Shown: piece after piece, positions 11,913 to 25,349 of the stretch
Position numbering within the stretch: the stretch's first letter is position 1
How the letters are laid out: each line of letters opens with the position of its first letter
Assembly: GCA_018398805.1 (NCBI GenBank)
Contig: JAGFBZ010000555.1
Span: 310,001-374,000, forward strand
Reading direction: 5' to 3'
Length of the DNA stretch: 64,000 nt
Origin: Hirundichthys speculiger
Lineage: Eukaryota > Chordata > Actinopteri > Beloniformes > Exocoetidae
Program-made: the position numbers and the translations under genes
The notes under the pieces: generated by a model
What the model saw: the letters and a program-made list of their open reading frames with translations, nothing else
The model's database searches: none
Told to the model about the DNA's origin: nothing

Positions 11913-12716
11913 AGAAATGAAACCACCACTAAACAGGAGCAGACCTGCAGTCCAACAGGCCCGACTGCCTCCTGCTCCTCAGGAACTGAAGTTTTTTGCT
12001 CCGTATCTTTGATCTAATGCTAACTAAGTCACATTGTATTTACAAATACAAATGTCTCCTGCACACAAACTTGAATTTGTCAGGCAGTTTTATTTAGTAA
12101 AGCGGGACCTGCTTTGTTTAGAGCTCATGTCGTTTTTAATTCATAGACTTTAACACGTTCATGGTTAGCTAAGCACAGTAACAAACCTTATATGATGTTT
12201 TGGAAAGCTCGTCTATTTTTTTCCCCCTTAAATATTAGAAGATACGTTTGGTAAATATGAAATTATAACTAGCAGTTAGTTGGCAACATGGGACAAGCAG
12301 ATTCAAGCAGGTACTCTGGCTTCATACAAAACAAGTGGTTAGAAGACTTTTCTGAGGAGGAGAGGAAATAGAAAGACCGTCAGTCCGTGGAGGCTCCAGT
12401 AAATGGCTGATCGTGTACTCCAGCACGTGCACCTGCATGATGACAAGTGTTCATGGTGACCTTCAGCAGCTGGCAGATGGATCTTGTTTTCCTGCATATT
12501 TATCAGAGTGGTGTACCAGGAAAAAAAGGAAATGCGTGTACTTTCAATTTTCCATTTTCGATCCAGGAGATGTGTTAAAGTTTCATGTTGTGTTACAGTT
12601 GTGTTATTTATCTTTTTTAAATGTATATATGAGTGTTAGACATAAAAAAGTTAAAATGAAAGAAGAATTTTATGTAGAAACTGTGTTTTGTTTTTTGTTA
12701 ACAGTCCTATCTTCTC
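11913..12716. other. region downstream of c1qtnf6
   Basis: Non-coding AT-rich DNA. The part nearest 12716 should be the c1qtnf6 3' untranslated region (transcribed leftward). No decisive polyadenylation signal can be chosen. Confidence 0.35.
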
Positions 12717-15700
12717 TTAATTGTCCCCCGCGCTGGGTTTGATGAGGTAGCCGTTGAAAGTGATATAGACGTCTACGTCGTCGCTGTAAATGGCGTTCTC
12801 CCTCTCCCTCTTGTAGAGGCGGATCCACACCTCCTCGTTGAGCTCCAGCTCCAGCATCAGGCTCTGACTCTGCATGATGGAGCGGTCGCTGGGCTGCGCG
12901 TACACGATCGCCCGCTCTGTGTCGTTCTGCATGATGTGCAGGTACGTCTCCTTGAAGTTCCAGGTGTGGATGTTGACGTTGAAGAAGTAGATCCCCGGGA
13001 TGCGGCAGAGGAATTTCCCGTCAAACATGTTGAAGTGGTCGTCGAGGTTGACGAACACCGTGTCGAATACCAGCGTCTGGTAGGCATCCAGGCTGTGAAG
13101 GGATTTGCGGCGGCCAACGGAGAAAGCAGAGTACTGGACTTTGCAGGGGTCTCCTGGAAAACCCGCCTGACCTTTACTGCCTTTTGGACCCATGGGTCCC
13201 CTGGACCCCGGTGTGCCTTCTTGTCCAGTTTTTCCTGGTGTCCCTCTTTCCCCACGATCTCCTTTATCACCTGAGTGACATAAATTCCATGTCATAAGAT
13301 CACAGAGAAAGACATCACAGCATCCACAGAGTAAAAACCTTTAAGAAAAGCCCGTTGATTTTAAAGGTTAAAGGCATTTTTCAGGATGAGACATATCTGT
13401 GGTTATCTTTTTGGTAAAGGCAAGTTATATACAGTCGTGAATAGGTTTATATCTCTTCTTCTAATCCCTGTTTTTTTGTGTGTAAAAACAAAATAAAATT
13501 CGATCAGATCATAGTTTGTCTTAGTATAAGGCAAATACAACCTCTGATAAACAACAGAGAACTTTTTTCAACATGCCATTATTTTTTAAACAACACCCAC
13601 AAAAATAACTTCTTTATAACCTCATTGTCTCCTACAAAGAACCGTCCATTTAGTGACCATGGAGTAGTGCACTATCTGATGAGTAGGAGGTGAGTTTGGA
13701 CACAACTCAGACCTCAACCTATTTTAAGTGCGGCTGTGGGACCCTAAGAGAGCTGTTTGACACGTGAATCCCTCCAAAAAATTCAATGAACTCAAGCAAT
13801 GTTGTAAGAAGAAGGGGCCAAAATCCCTCCACAACAATGTGGGAGAAATGATTGCTTTAAGTCATTGCTGCTAAAAGGGGATTTACAATCTGAGGACTCA
13901 TGGGGGTACTTAGTGTTGCCCTCACAATCTCTGTCTTTAGCTTCATTTTTGTTAAATAGATAATGGCAGGTGAAAATGTTATACTTCTGAGTGTCATCTG
14001 ATTGTCGTCCAATCAGATGATTTTTAATGTTTTTAACACACACAAAAAAACAGAAAATGAAAAGAGGAGATGTGGATTTTTGCACAGGACTGTAGCTGTG
14101 TGAAACCACAGAAGCACATCAGTTGAAAAACATTAACGTGCTCAACAGGTTTGGATGCAGTAACACAGGATCCTCTCTGAAACAGCAAATTACACAAAAT
14201 TGTCCCTTCATAGTTTTCTTCATTACAGGAAAAAAATAAAAGAAAAAAATCATTAAAAAATCCCCAACTACATTTATCCCACCTCCATTGCTCCAGTCAC
14301 CAGGATTCCCACGTTAGGTACCAATGATGCACCTGGGGTCTGGTGGGCTGTTTCCTACACTAACTGGTATTCATGAGGGACCTCATGCATTCTTCATACC
14401 ATGCGTTTCTTTGAACACTGTAAGCCTGATACTGTGAAGTTTGTCGTTTTTCTGGCACAAGATGACAGTTAGGCTACCGACGTCTGGTCCAACTGAACAT
14501 CTGTGTCTCCACGCGGATGATCTCCACCCATCATCAGCTGCAGATGGAGTAGGGGTGATGAAATGGTCCTCCTGAATGATGTCCTTGTGTGAACTTTCAT
14601 TTTTTGCCTCTAGTTTGAGAAGGGAGGGACTCCTCACTAGGACATCTGTCTCTGACTCAACAGGCACACAGGATAGGCAGTTTTGGACAGGGGAAGAACA
14701 ATGTAAACAAAAAACCACACTGTATAAAAAGACCTGGACAAACCCGCTGTGATGTCATCCATAGGTTTTTTGTTTTTTTTTGAAGAGTGCTTTTGAAGCC
14801 TCTTTTTCCTTGTACTGCGCAGCGCCACGTTGCAAATAGATTAGACGAGGAGGCCAGACAAGTCAGTTAGCCACCATAAGCTGCCTTATGTCAGTCACAG
14901 TTAGCTGTTGTAGTCCAGTTGTAGTTTGGCTGGCTGAGCTTATGCTAACCTATAATGTGAATCAGTATTACTTAACATTGATTCAGATCAAATCTGTTCA
15001 AACACCCTTAATTCAGGTGTCGCAACCGAAACTGCCCAGAGCTGAACTGGGACTCGTAGAGCTCTGCTGGGACCTCCGTGGCCCAGCTCACCATGTGTGA
15101 GTCACAGAACGATTGACTGCGACTCCCAGCAGAGTTCCATTTGGAGACGGAGTCTGCGTCCATCTACAGCTCAAAATATGAGTGGAAACTGGGCTTTTTC
15201 ACATGTCTAACAATTCAAATGACTGAGAGAAAAAAAACATATGCTAGCACAGCTTTATACATCTGGTATATGTGTGCTGCAATGTATGTGAAAACGTCTG
15301 TCTTTGTGAGTACACACAAACACACGAAACGACACTTTTCCTGCATCTGCACCCAAACGTCTGCAGCTGTCTTTGCAATCGACATGTGAGGTATCATCAT
15401 TACATGCCAAGATCTAAAAAAAACTCCAGGGTTTTAAGAGAAAAAAGGCTGTAGATGGCTGTAGTCATCATTAGAAATAAGAATGAGGGACTCATTTCCA
15501 GCTGAATGAGATTTTAACGAGCTGCCAGTTTGTCCCAGACTGTCCACTCCGGCAATCTCAACTCAAAGAGCTGAGCGCAGAAAACAAAAACAAGTCCTGA
15601 AGACTCTGAAATGCCATTTCCTCCTGAAAGAGGAAATGGCAAGGAAAAAATTTTCTTTTGTCAAAATGGAACACTAGCCCCAAAGGCTTTACTGTGAGTA

Positions 15701-16749
15701 TAAAGGCAGAGAAAAACACAGTTCCTGAGCCACAGCAGCAGTGGAGATGACTGGTGCAGAGCTGAGACAGCTTTTCAAGGGAAGAACATCAAACAAACTG
15801 GGAAATGTCATGGTTTGATGTTGCTTTGCAGCATCAGGGACTCAGCACGCTCACAAATCCACCGAGGAACACCTCAGTAATGGCCAAGTCATGTTGCGGG
15901 ATGATTTAAAACTGGAAGCACATCCAAGAAAACCCACAAACGTCTCGCAAATTAGGAATTTATTTAGCAAGCTGTGAGAGACTCATGCATAAATGTGCAG
16001 AATGCTAAAAAGGAGCCATTCCTGGTGGAGGTGGTCAATAGTAACTCCTGAGACTATTCTGTAGTCGCATTTCATCTGCAGGCGCTGCATCAAGAAGGAT
16101 CGAAAGTTCGCTAGTCCGGTTTAGTGAAAAAATATTTTCCCTGATGACCGTACATAAACAGGAGAAAAGGATTGGGTGTTGTTTGTTGACTTTGCCTCAG
16201 ATGTCTAATGACCTGAATGGCCTCATAAACATATCTAAACAATGAGAAGAGGCGTTTTTTTTGCTCTTAAAATCAACACACAGAAATCTGTGGGAGCAAA
16301 GAAGACTCGTTGCTTTGATTTTCCATAAATAAACCCAGAGGCCCTGAAATTCTGAGTCTCTCCAAACCGTGACATTATGGCATTTGCATTTTATCGTGGA
16401 AACTTGCAGTAGTTAGATGACTTAACTTTTTAAGCAACACGAGAATAGCTATGCACAATGAGTGTATTACACAAACTCAGGTCTGAAAACTGCAGATTTA
16501 TGCTTCCGAGTGGTCGGAAACCCAAGATGGAGCTGTCCTGTTGCTCATACCTTTCAGTATGGTCATATTGATGTAAGTGCGGATCTCTGGCACGTGGCTG
16601 AACTCTCCCGTCATTGGCTGATCTCCGCTGCCCTCTGCTGGCCCCAGATGATCACAGCAGCGTTTGCAGCCCATGGGAGGACCACTGGGAGGGGGCACCG
16701 TGGCCACCAGGGAGGTGAACAATAGGAGGAGGAGGAGGACAGCCAACAT
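12717..16749 (-). CDS. c1qtnf6: complement C1q tumour necrosis factor-related protein 6 (CTRP6)
   Basis: Secreted trimeric adipokine-like protein of the C1q/TNF superfamily, implicated in metabolic regulation and complement control. Coding exons are complement(16551-16749) and complement(12717-13270); the donor (AAAG/gtatga) and acceptor (ctcag/GTGATA) join in phase 1 within a glycine codon, giving 250 residues. In order: signal peptide with a leucine run (residues 1 to about 17), a Cys-rich segment (CKRCCDH), a conserved linker with an N-glycosylation site (YINMTILKG), 14 uninterrupted G-X-Y collagen triplets (about residues 67-108), and a C1q domain to the C-terminus (FSVGRR near its start, SIMQSQS and [21 protein letters not shown] near its end). 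The linker and C1q matches to human C1QTNF6 are close. The ATG follows a splice acceptor (16752-16753), so a separate 5' UTR exon exists. The next gene on the same strand is il2rb, also its neighbour in human. Confidence 0.93.
13432..14093. mobile_element. Tc1/mariner-like element in c1qtnf6 intron 1
   Basis: Ends TACAGTCGTG and CAGGACTGTA are inverted copies with TA at both borders. The interior around 13770-13920 resembles the 3' part of a common fish Tc1-like transposase region but carries no intact frame. About 660 bp. Confidence 0.65.
14094..16550. other. remainder of c1qtnf6 intron 1
   Basis: Non-coding intron with no recognised exon, RNA gene or complete transposon, apart from the short hairpin at 15612-15641 listed separately. 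Confidence 0.5.
15612..15641. repeat. perfect 12-bp hairpin
   Basis: TGCCATTTCCTC and GAGGAAATGGCA are exact inverted copies separated by a six-base loop. It lies in c1qtnf6 intron 1. No poly-T tail or longer precursor stem is evident, so no RNA function is claimed. Confidence 0.7.
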
Positions 16750-18543
16750 AACTGTGTCTAAAGGAGGAAGAGAAATGTATCATGACTGGAAGAGCATCTG
16801 CTCTGTAAGCTTTATCCTTGAGCTCATTTCTGCAAGTGGAGAATGAGTAGTTGAGTTTAGTTTTACTTGACTGAGATTTGGGATGATGGTGAAACAGATT
16901 TCCAAGATTTAACGCCCAGAAAGGAGGAAAATTACAGGAGGTGAAGATGATGCCAATACATGTGATGTCATCCCAGAGTATGAAAATGAAAAGTCAGAAA
17001 AAGTTAACATTTGCATCTCACTGGTAGTTAAAATAACGCACTGACCTGGTGCTTAAAGGCTCAATAAAATAGAGCTTTAAAAGAGATGAAAGAGAAAGTC
17101 AATGGGACAGTGCAGAGCAACAGGGACTGTAAATCACTCGAAGAATGACCCTGTAAAGGAGAGAACCGTTTCAGTGAAAAAGAGGTGGCTGCCTGCCAAA
17201 CTGCGTGATCAGCCAGTCTCCGTGTACCGTAAGAGGAACAGTATGTGCTGCCGTGTTTATACGTTACAGCTGGATCCATACTGAGAGCAGCATCCTCCAC
17301 ATGCAACTGGACATTTAGATGTTAAGCAAAAGACTGTAAACACATACTTAAAAAAAAAAACATCAAAACTAAACAAAAACAGCTGGTTCTCTCATCAGCC
17401 TTTACTTATAAACACTGTAAGTCTCACCATTCTGGAATGTATTTGCTCTGTGAAGGTGCACCGTGGGCTTTAATGGAAACGGCATAGAGCTAATAATGGT
17501 GCGCTTATTCAAAACTGTGCCACATACACAGAAAACAAAAGAAAACAACTGCTGAGTCACACACACTTGAAAGTCTGCAGTGAAATTGCAGTCTGCATTG
17601 TGGAAACTGTCCCGACTGATAAAAGCGTGTGCTTGTGGGCACACACAGATTAGACCCAGGCTCTCCAGGGTTCAGCGCCGGTACGTTTGCTTTGTCGTTA
17701 TGGGACACTTACTTCTGCATATCTCACCCATCCATCTACACTGGCGTCTTCCTATCCGGGCTGATGGAGCCTGCTTGACACTATACTGGCTCTCTTCAGT
17801 CATTTTTAACAGTTTATTCAAACATATATTCATTCACAGTGCTTACTTTCTGAAGAACATGAGAAAATATCGACGGTAATGCACAATCCATTTCTCCTGT
17901 CAGTGGCTTTGCCAGGCACATCTGCCACCTCAGTTGCTTGTCATTCAGTTGTTAGTGAGTAACAGATGGTCAGGGATGATAAATATGCTGTTATCACAGA
18001 ATGTAATTGGCTGTTATGCATCTTGAGCGATGGTTAGACGTTACTGATTAAGACTAGTGGAGCTTGGCTCATGCACAGCTGTATGGGGGAGACGTGCAGC
18101 TTTGGTTCAGGAAGTTGTGTCGTAGTTGTCTGATTAGAGCAGCTGTGGAAAAGCTGCATTTACTTTGCTCTTTTCTAGTCTTGTTGGCAGCACAAGGTGC
18201 TTTGCACTATATGCCACATTTACCCATTCACACTGACGTGCATTGCTTTGCTTTTGTCTGTCATACCCACTCTCCAAACGTGACAAAAGCCATCAGGGTC
18301 AATGCAGAGTTCATCAAATCATCAGGTGAGAGGCAGTTACCGTGGAGACCAGTCCTTTACAGGATTTATCAAATGATGTCGGCCAGAGTTTGTATTCTAT
18401 ATGTATGGTTATGGTAATCTGGATTGCAAAAGAAAAAGAAAAAAAAAAGCCCATAATTTAAGTTTTTAAAGTTAAGTTTGGTTTGGACTGTAGGCTAGGG
18501 TTAAAAAAAAAAAAAAGACATGATGTCAGTCCAGTGACCTGCA

Positions 18544-18568
18544 TGTGTGTGTGTGTGTGTGTGTGTGT
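18544..18568. repeat. (TG)n microsatellite
   Basis: Uninterrupted TG dinucleotide run of about 12 units upstream of the c1qtnf6 coding exons. Confidence 0.95.
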
Positions 18569-19171
18569 TTCCAGCTGCAGTTCCAAGTGTTTAATTAGCT
18601 CTTGAAGACATTTCAAATCTCATGAAAACCCGAGACAAGAAATCCAGCCGCCTTATCGGGTTACCATGAGCTGGACGACCGACAATCTACACCAGGACGT
18701 TTCCGCCAAGAGTTTTGCAGCTGCACAGTTTATAGTCAGTCAAAATAATACGGTTGATCCTGCTGGTGTTTGCTCTGATCTCATCTTTCAGTCAAAATAT
18801 TCATCTTGTTAAAATCCTCTTGAGGTTCACAGACTGAACCGCAGATAGTTATTCAAGTATGTGTGATATGGGTCATTCTCTGACCAAGCACATTACATAA
18901 CCATGTTTTTTTTCCTTTTCCCCCACATTTGTGGAAACCCCCACTATAATTGGAGGCTTGTATAACGTGTTTATATGTGTATGCGTGTTATAGACGACGC
19001 TGTAAAAGCAGTATTAAGGCGCCGACTTCAGTAAATCAAGCAAGCTGGCTCTTGCACGCTGTCATGCATCCTGATGAACATCTGAAAATATTTCCAAGTC
19101 ATCAGCAGCACACTAGTCGTTCCAGCTCTCATGCACCCGCAGCTCTGCAGACTTTTACGTGAATGACTCAC

Positions 19172-19260
19172 CTCGCTCACGTCTCTGCTGCCGCTGCAAT
19201 CCGCTCAGGATTGAGGAGTCTTCTCTCTCTGTCTCTCTGGAAAAGTGACTGGAGTTCTCT
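19172..19260 (-). other. candidate 5' untranslated exon of c1qtnf6
   Basis: A consensus donor (GAG/GTGAGT) at 19172/19171 on the minus strand is the best partner for the acceptor that directly precedes the c1qtnf6 start codon. The upstream end of the exon is arbitrary. This is inference from splice signals only. Confidence 0.35.
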
Positions 19261-19679
19261 GTTGGACGGAAATCACCCTTTTTGCTGATCCCTCCTTCAT
19301 GTGGACCCTGGCTGTGACCATTTATGTGACAGGAACATCTGTTTTGACAGCTGTCAGCTGCAGGAGACTGGTCGGTGGGATTTGAACAGAACTGCAGCGT
19401 GAAAAAACAAACAAACAAAAACAAATAAACTTGTGCACCTGTGCAACAGCTACAGGCAGGAAGACTGTGGTCTGAGTTTACTTCTGATGACTTGAAACTC
19501 ATCTAGTTAAATGCAAATTCTTAATCAGATCAGACAACGTGATTTTGGAGTTCAGTAACATCAAGTCAGCAACAACTGCTAGGTAAAGGACGGAAAACTC
19601 TATCTGTCACTGCCTCCTGCTCCGCCCTTTCCGGTGTGCTGAAGAATGCAAGGAAAGAAAATCTAATGGAAAAAAAAGT

Positions 19680-20385
19680 GACCTAACAAAGTCTCTTTGT
19701 TAGGTCTACTTGTTCAGTTGCTTGATAACACAAATAACTAATCAGCCAATCACATGGCAGCAGCTCAGTGGATTTAAGCACATAGATGACTGGAGATCAA
19801 ACTGAGCAGCTGAGAAACTTATCTATTTTAACACACAGCCCTCTCTAGGGTTTACAGAGACAGGTCTGAAATAGAGAAAATATCCAGTGAGCGTGAGTTG
19901 TGTGGACGAAAATGCCTTGTTGGTTTCAGAGGTCAGAGGGGAATGGGCAGACTGGGTCAAGATGATCCAAAGGCAGCAGTAACTCAAATAACCAGTCGTT
20001 ACAGCCAAGGTTTGTAGAATACCATCTCTGAACGTGCAACATGTCAAACCTTGAAGCAGGTGCTCCCCAGGAGCAGAAGACCACACCAGGTGTCACTGCT
20101 GTCAGCTGAGAACAGGAAACTGGTTTCTTAAACATGAGTTTGCTGTACTCCAGTGGTCCCCAGACTCTCCAGATCTCAGTCCAATAGAGCACCTTTGAGA
20201 TGCAGCTGACACATCTGCAGCAACTGTGTGATGCTGTCATGTTGATATGGACCAAAATCTCTAAAGGGAATGTTTCCAACACTGTTGAATCTGTGCGATG
20301 AAGAATTAAGGCAGTTTTGAAGGCAAAACGGGATCCAATCCAGCACTCGAGAGGTGGACCTAATAGAGTGGCTGGTGAATGTAGA
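19680..20385. mobile_element. non-autonomous DNA transposon of a common fish family
   Basis: The left side (CTTTGTTAGGTCTACTTG, followed by AATCAGCCAATCACATGGC) and the right side (GGTGGACCTAATAGAGTGGC) are diverged inverted ends. Both resemble an abundant fish element whose ends read roughly GGCCACTTTATTAGGTAC. No intact transposase is left. A perfect 12-bp inverted pair at 19680-19706 abuts the left end. Confidence 0.55.
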
Positions 20386-22669
20386 TGGTGTGTCCAGACC
20401 TAGATCAGGAATGTGCTTCTGTGCTTTGGGGTGGTTTCATGAAGACTGGTAGAAATCTGGCCACAGGGGATACGTGACAGAACCTGTGATAGAAGCAGAA
20501 ACCTGTCTTCCTAAATCCTTTAAAGTAGTTAAATCTGCACCTTTTCTATGGCCAATCCTAGTTAATAAAATTATAAAAGGCCAATAATCAGCCAACCAAT
20601 TAATCAGTCGACCTATAGTATTACAAGACGAGGTATACATAAGGTACAATCCATCAATCCATGACTTTACGTAGCAACTATGCACTTAGTCTACATAAAG
20701 GAGCTACATTATCTTCGGTGTTTATACTCGTCCGTTGTTGTTTGTGTTGTAATGTAACTCGACAATCAAACACAAGGAGGAGTTGTGGGTTCTCTTCTAT
20801 AGCGCTGTAGCTTTCAGTGCTGAACTTCCTTCTATTTACTTCCTTTATGAGATGCAGTTTACCTTAAATACGTTGGAACTGATAAGTGTTGAGCAACAAT
20901 CATTTTTTTTGACATTATAGCAATGTATGTTTCTACGCTGGTTGGAAAAAAACAAAGAAGTAGTAGCAGAAAACCTGTAGACGGAAATATCTAGCAGACC
21001 GGTGACATTTGTTCCAGTCTGTATCAACCCAACACGTAGTTACATTTCTGGGGAGGTGCATGGCAGGAAGCATCAGAGGTTACAGGGGTACAGGGTTCCA
21101 CGCTACAGCAGACATACGACGCTGGAACAACGTAAAGACTTGGAGGTGGGAGTATCAGTGAGTGTCAGTGAAAGTCCTTAAACCAAACACGCTGCTAAAC
21201 CAGCCAAAGGCTGCCAGCTCGGCCCATGGCTTCTAGCCTTCTCCTGGGTCTGACTGCCACTGACCAGGTGGTCCGTGACCAAGGGCAGAGCTGAGGCCGC
21301 TGTCAGCTGCACTGACAGAGCCACTTAGCTGGGCTGAGGCCCGGCCAGATGACTGCGTCACCTCTGTCAGAGCTTTATCGGATCTCTGCCAGAGGCAATA
21401 ACAGTTAGAGAAGACACAGGTGATAATAATCAGAGATGGAGGGTAGTAACTGAACCCAAACCAGGAGTACCAACCAGAACAAATAGACCAAAACTCATTT
21501 TAAAAATCAGATCAAGTAATATCCCCTGAAAACACAACAGTCAATAAGCAATACACAGAATGTCTGTAATAAAGAAATGTTCTGGTTGTTCCCATCTATG
21601 GTTTTATAAAATGGACTGAAGTACTGTGGAAAACTGTCCAACTGTGAGGAGAAATGAAATGTGAAATTGTATAAGGAAATTGTGGATGTTGTGTCCTCTG
21701 GGCGAAAGACAAGAAGGACCTTCCAGTTTATTATCAGCACACAGGTCTGTTATTAAATGTGGCTCATGTCAGTTGAACATTCGTACCGGAACGATTTATA
21801 CTTGATCATATATGTTGCCATCCGGCTGATGTCCTCTTCAGGGAAGGTCCAGATTGTTTCTGCAAGACAATGCCAAACCAAATCCTCATCTACAATGTGG
21901 CTCCAAAGTTAGTGTGCTAAAGTGATGTGCTGCCCAAATTGGAACATTTAGGGGGAATTAGAAGATATATAATCAAAGAGGCACATCTGGAATCACATAT
22001 GAAACATATAAGAATTTTTGAAATAAAAATAAATATAACTAGTCTCTTCACTTTCTAAACTCTCAGTTATTCTTTTTTTTTTACTAAAGAATGATTTCTT
22101 TTTTTATTTTTGATATGTTTTCTTTGTGCTAATTTTAAGCAAATACAGGATATTTCTTTGAATTCACAAAGTAATGCAGTCCTTTTATTAAAGAGACATT
22201 TTGTACGGTTTTAGAGAAACGGTTTTGTGAAAAATTCCAGATAAAATTCCAGAGCAGAGGAGGACTTCCAGCCCGAGACCACAAATGTGCGTGTTGCCGG
22301 GTCATTTAGCAGCAGGAACATTCTGTGCTGATGGCCTGTAATGGCCTCATGCTTCGATGATGAAATGCTTACGTGGACACCAGAGCGATCACCCAGGTCC
22401 CAGATCACATCATTTGTGTTCTGTGAGCTCAAGGCAGACAAAATGACTTTAAATGGCTTTAAATGAACAGTGCTCACAGAGAAGTTGGTCGTCTGCACAA
22501 AAAGGCTGACAATTGTTTAAAAATATATTTTTTTAAGTCTTAAATGTCACGCTCTTACATGTCATTTAGTTTTGAAGATGTTTTTCACACACCTTGGAGA
22601 TATTTTCTGTTATTACTCAGGAGAAATAGTGGCTTTATAGCTACTGTACCAACATGTCAAACTATCACT
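20386..22669. other. intergenic stretch without recognised genes
   Basis: No exon-like block, RNA gene or full repeat recognised. The open frame at 22211-22498 (minus) is uninterrupted for 95 codons but has no domain I recognise and no splice context. Confidence 0.4.
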
Positions 22670-24010
22670 TTGGGATGTTGTGTATGATGTAAATAAAGAC
22701 AGAATGTTATTTTCAAATCTCATAATTCGAATCTCATTTTGAATTTCATGGCAGCAACACGTTTCATAAAAGTTAGGACATGAGCAACAAAAGTATTGAA
22801 ACGTAAGGGTTGCTAAAAAGAGACGTTCAACTGAGATGGTAGGGGTTCACCAGTCTGTGAAAAACTGCATCTAAATGTTAATATCATGAGATTTTAAGAA
22901 TGTGAAGAAATCTCTGTGTGCTGGGGACAATGTTAAAAATCAGTATTGGATATCTGTTATATTTGGGAGCACAGGCAGCACTGCTTTAAAAACATGGGCA
23001 GTTCTGTTGTAAGAATCACTGCATGAGCACAAGGACACTTCTGGAAATCTAAGAACCAGATCCACAAGTCTGGATTAAAGATTTATCGTGAAAATAGTCA
23101 TGTGAACATGATCCAGAAACACTGCAGTCTTTTCTGGGACAAAGCTCATTTAACATGGACTGAGGCAAAATGAAAAAATGTCATATGGTCACATGGAACT
23201 GAAATTTGAAATTGTTATTGTAAAGCTTAGAAGCAGTGTCACCCAAACTGAAGAGGAAAGGGACCCTTCAGCTTATTATCAGTTCTCAGTCCAAAAGCCT
23301 GCATCTCTGATGGCATGGATGTGCATTAGTGCCCGTGTGTTGGGCAGTTTTCACATCTGTAGAGGAAACATCAACGCTGAATGACGTTTAGAGCATTTAG
23401 AGCAACATATGCTTCCCATCCAGACAACGTCTCTTTTAGGGAAGGCCTTACATATTTCAACAAGACAATGCTAAACCACAAAAAACATGGCTTCAGGGTA
23501 GTAGAGTCCAGGTGCTGAACTGTCCTGCCTGTAGTCCAGCCCTTCCACCAACAGAAAACCTTTGGTGCATCATGAAACAAAATAAATATGATAAAAAAGA
23601 CCCAGGATTGTTCAAGCTACAGTGCTGCGTCACAGAAGAATGGGACAGTATTCCTCTCCCAAAACCCCAGCAAAGCAGACAGCATGTGCATGTGGGCCCC
23701 ATCTGGAATAAACCTGGGCTACATAATACCTATGAGGGTCAAATACATGGAGTTCATGAGGGATACAGGTACACTGACTGTGTATGAGCTCAGAAAGAAG
23801 CAAATTGTGTGCATCCCATATAGTTTCAGTTACATACATCCCATATTAGAAAATTAACCAGTTAGTCCCAATGGGCAAACACAGTTAGAAAAACTGGGAA
23901 ACTGTCTCCTTAGGTCTCAGACGTTTATGAACTGTTATTCAGAGAACAGTTGGGTCACCATGACCATGACTGTGTTTGTTTATATTTCCCAGCTTTTTCT
24001 AAACTGGGGT
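22670..24010 (+). mobile_element. decayed Tc1/mariner-type transposon with transposase relics
   Basis: A terminal segment (GGCAGCAACACGTTTCATAA near 22751) and the downstream interior match a well-known fish DDE transposon. Frames 23178-23384 and 23512-23690 preserve pieces of the transposase, including CPACSPALPPTENLW, the counterpart of the usual PDLSPIEN block; the D is replaced by A while the catalytic E remains. Stops and frameshifts separate the pieces, so the copy is dead. About 200 bp of unrelated sequence (about 23672-23895) interrupts the transposase 3' end. Borders are approximate. Confidence 0.75.
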
Positions 24011-25340
24011 CGTTGACAATTTCTGAATTACTTTGAAACCTCTAAACCTCCACCCAGCCCTGTGAAGGAAAAGACTGCAACCTTTCACCAGCGTTTTCAT
24101 TTTTTTGCCATCCCCGTTCCAGCTGAGGAGGCTGAGGCGGTGTAACATGAGCTCAGCTGCTAAACGGTACTGTCTGTGTGTCCTGAGGGCCGAGCTTTCA
24201 TTGACTTATATGCTCTTACATCAGGGGGCATTCCTCCACTTTTCCAGAAAAAGTAACCTTTATGAGACACATCTGAACCCACTAGATGCAGCTCAGCATC
24301 GGCAGGCGGGTCCAACCACAGCAAAGCCCCTCATACCTTTGAAGCTGATAGAACCGACCCAAACCCAAGATTAAAACTAAGGGTGGCTGCCTGCATTAAA
24401 AGAGGCCAAACTTCTGTTGATTAGGGGGATTAGATACTTTAGAGGGAACAGAAGGGTTTTTTTCCACCCCCACAACCCCACCCTCATTATTCCTGTGAAA
24501 TGTGTTTTTTTTTCTCTCTCTCTCTTTCGACTGTCATAATTATGGGGAGCTGTATCTAAATTTTAAAAAACAGAGGTGAGTTGAAATTTCTGACCTTGAA
24601 GCGTTCTTGAGGTTCAGCTCTGGAGAGTTAATTAGGAGAAGCGGTTCCTCTGAATCTCAAAGTGCATCTCATGGGCTCTTTTCAAACTACTGTGTCAGTG
24701 ATATTTTTCATAATTTTCTTTCCCCAACGTGTCACATCATGTAACATCGGGGGGGGGGTTTTCCAGTGTTGATGAAGTCAGCTAGAGTCCTCAGAGCGAG
24801 CGAGCGTCCTCCCTGGGAGTACTTGTTCAGGTGAAGAGATGGGGCTTTTATTTTCTGTAATTTTCTTTAAAGTTTCTCTAATGACAAACACAACAGTGTG
24901 TGGTGCTCATTTTACACAGGAGTGTTATGTACCCAAAGAGCTGATGGATTTCCAGGTCAAATGTAGGAACCAGAATTGTGTGAAAGCCAGAGCAGATGGT
25001 TCAGGTTGTGTAACAACCGTTTCTCCATTAGCATCAGGCTTCTAGGACGCTGGTGAACAAGACCCAGAGAGACACAGTGACTGAGCAATAAGATATACAT
25101 CTCAACCAAGACTAGGACTCTGCATAAATTTTCTTTTTAATTGAACACGTTATCTTCTCCATCTCGCTTGATTCACCCTCCCTTTCCCTGACAGCATAGA
25201 ACATAGCTGTACAGCATAGCTTTGTTGTCCAGTGTGTGGTTCTGACTCATTCCACCAGTTAATTCTTGGGCATTAGGTCCATTTTCATCTACTTAATGTA
25301 CAATATTAAAATTCTACCTGCAGTTTTGTTATAACTCCAT
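24011..25340. other. intergenic stretch without recognised genes
   Basis: Contains a poly-G run (about 24751-24759) and a pyrimidine-rich tract near 24507-24528. No gene or defined repeat recognised. Confidence 0.4.
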
Positions 25341-25349
25341 TATTCTCCG

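Noticed and set aside
15612..15641. Possible microRNA precursor
   Set aside because: The stem is only 12 bp with a 6-base loop, too short for a pre-miRNA; flanking sequence does not extend the pairing.
22211..22498. 95-codon minus-strand open frame
   Set aside because: No recognised motif. I could not tell it from chance, so it is only mentioned in the region note.
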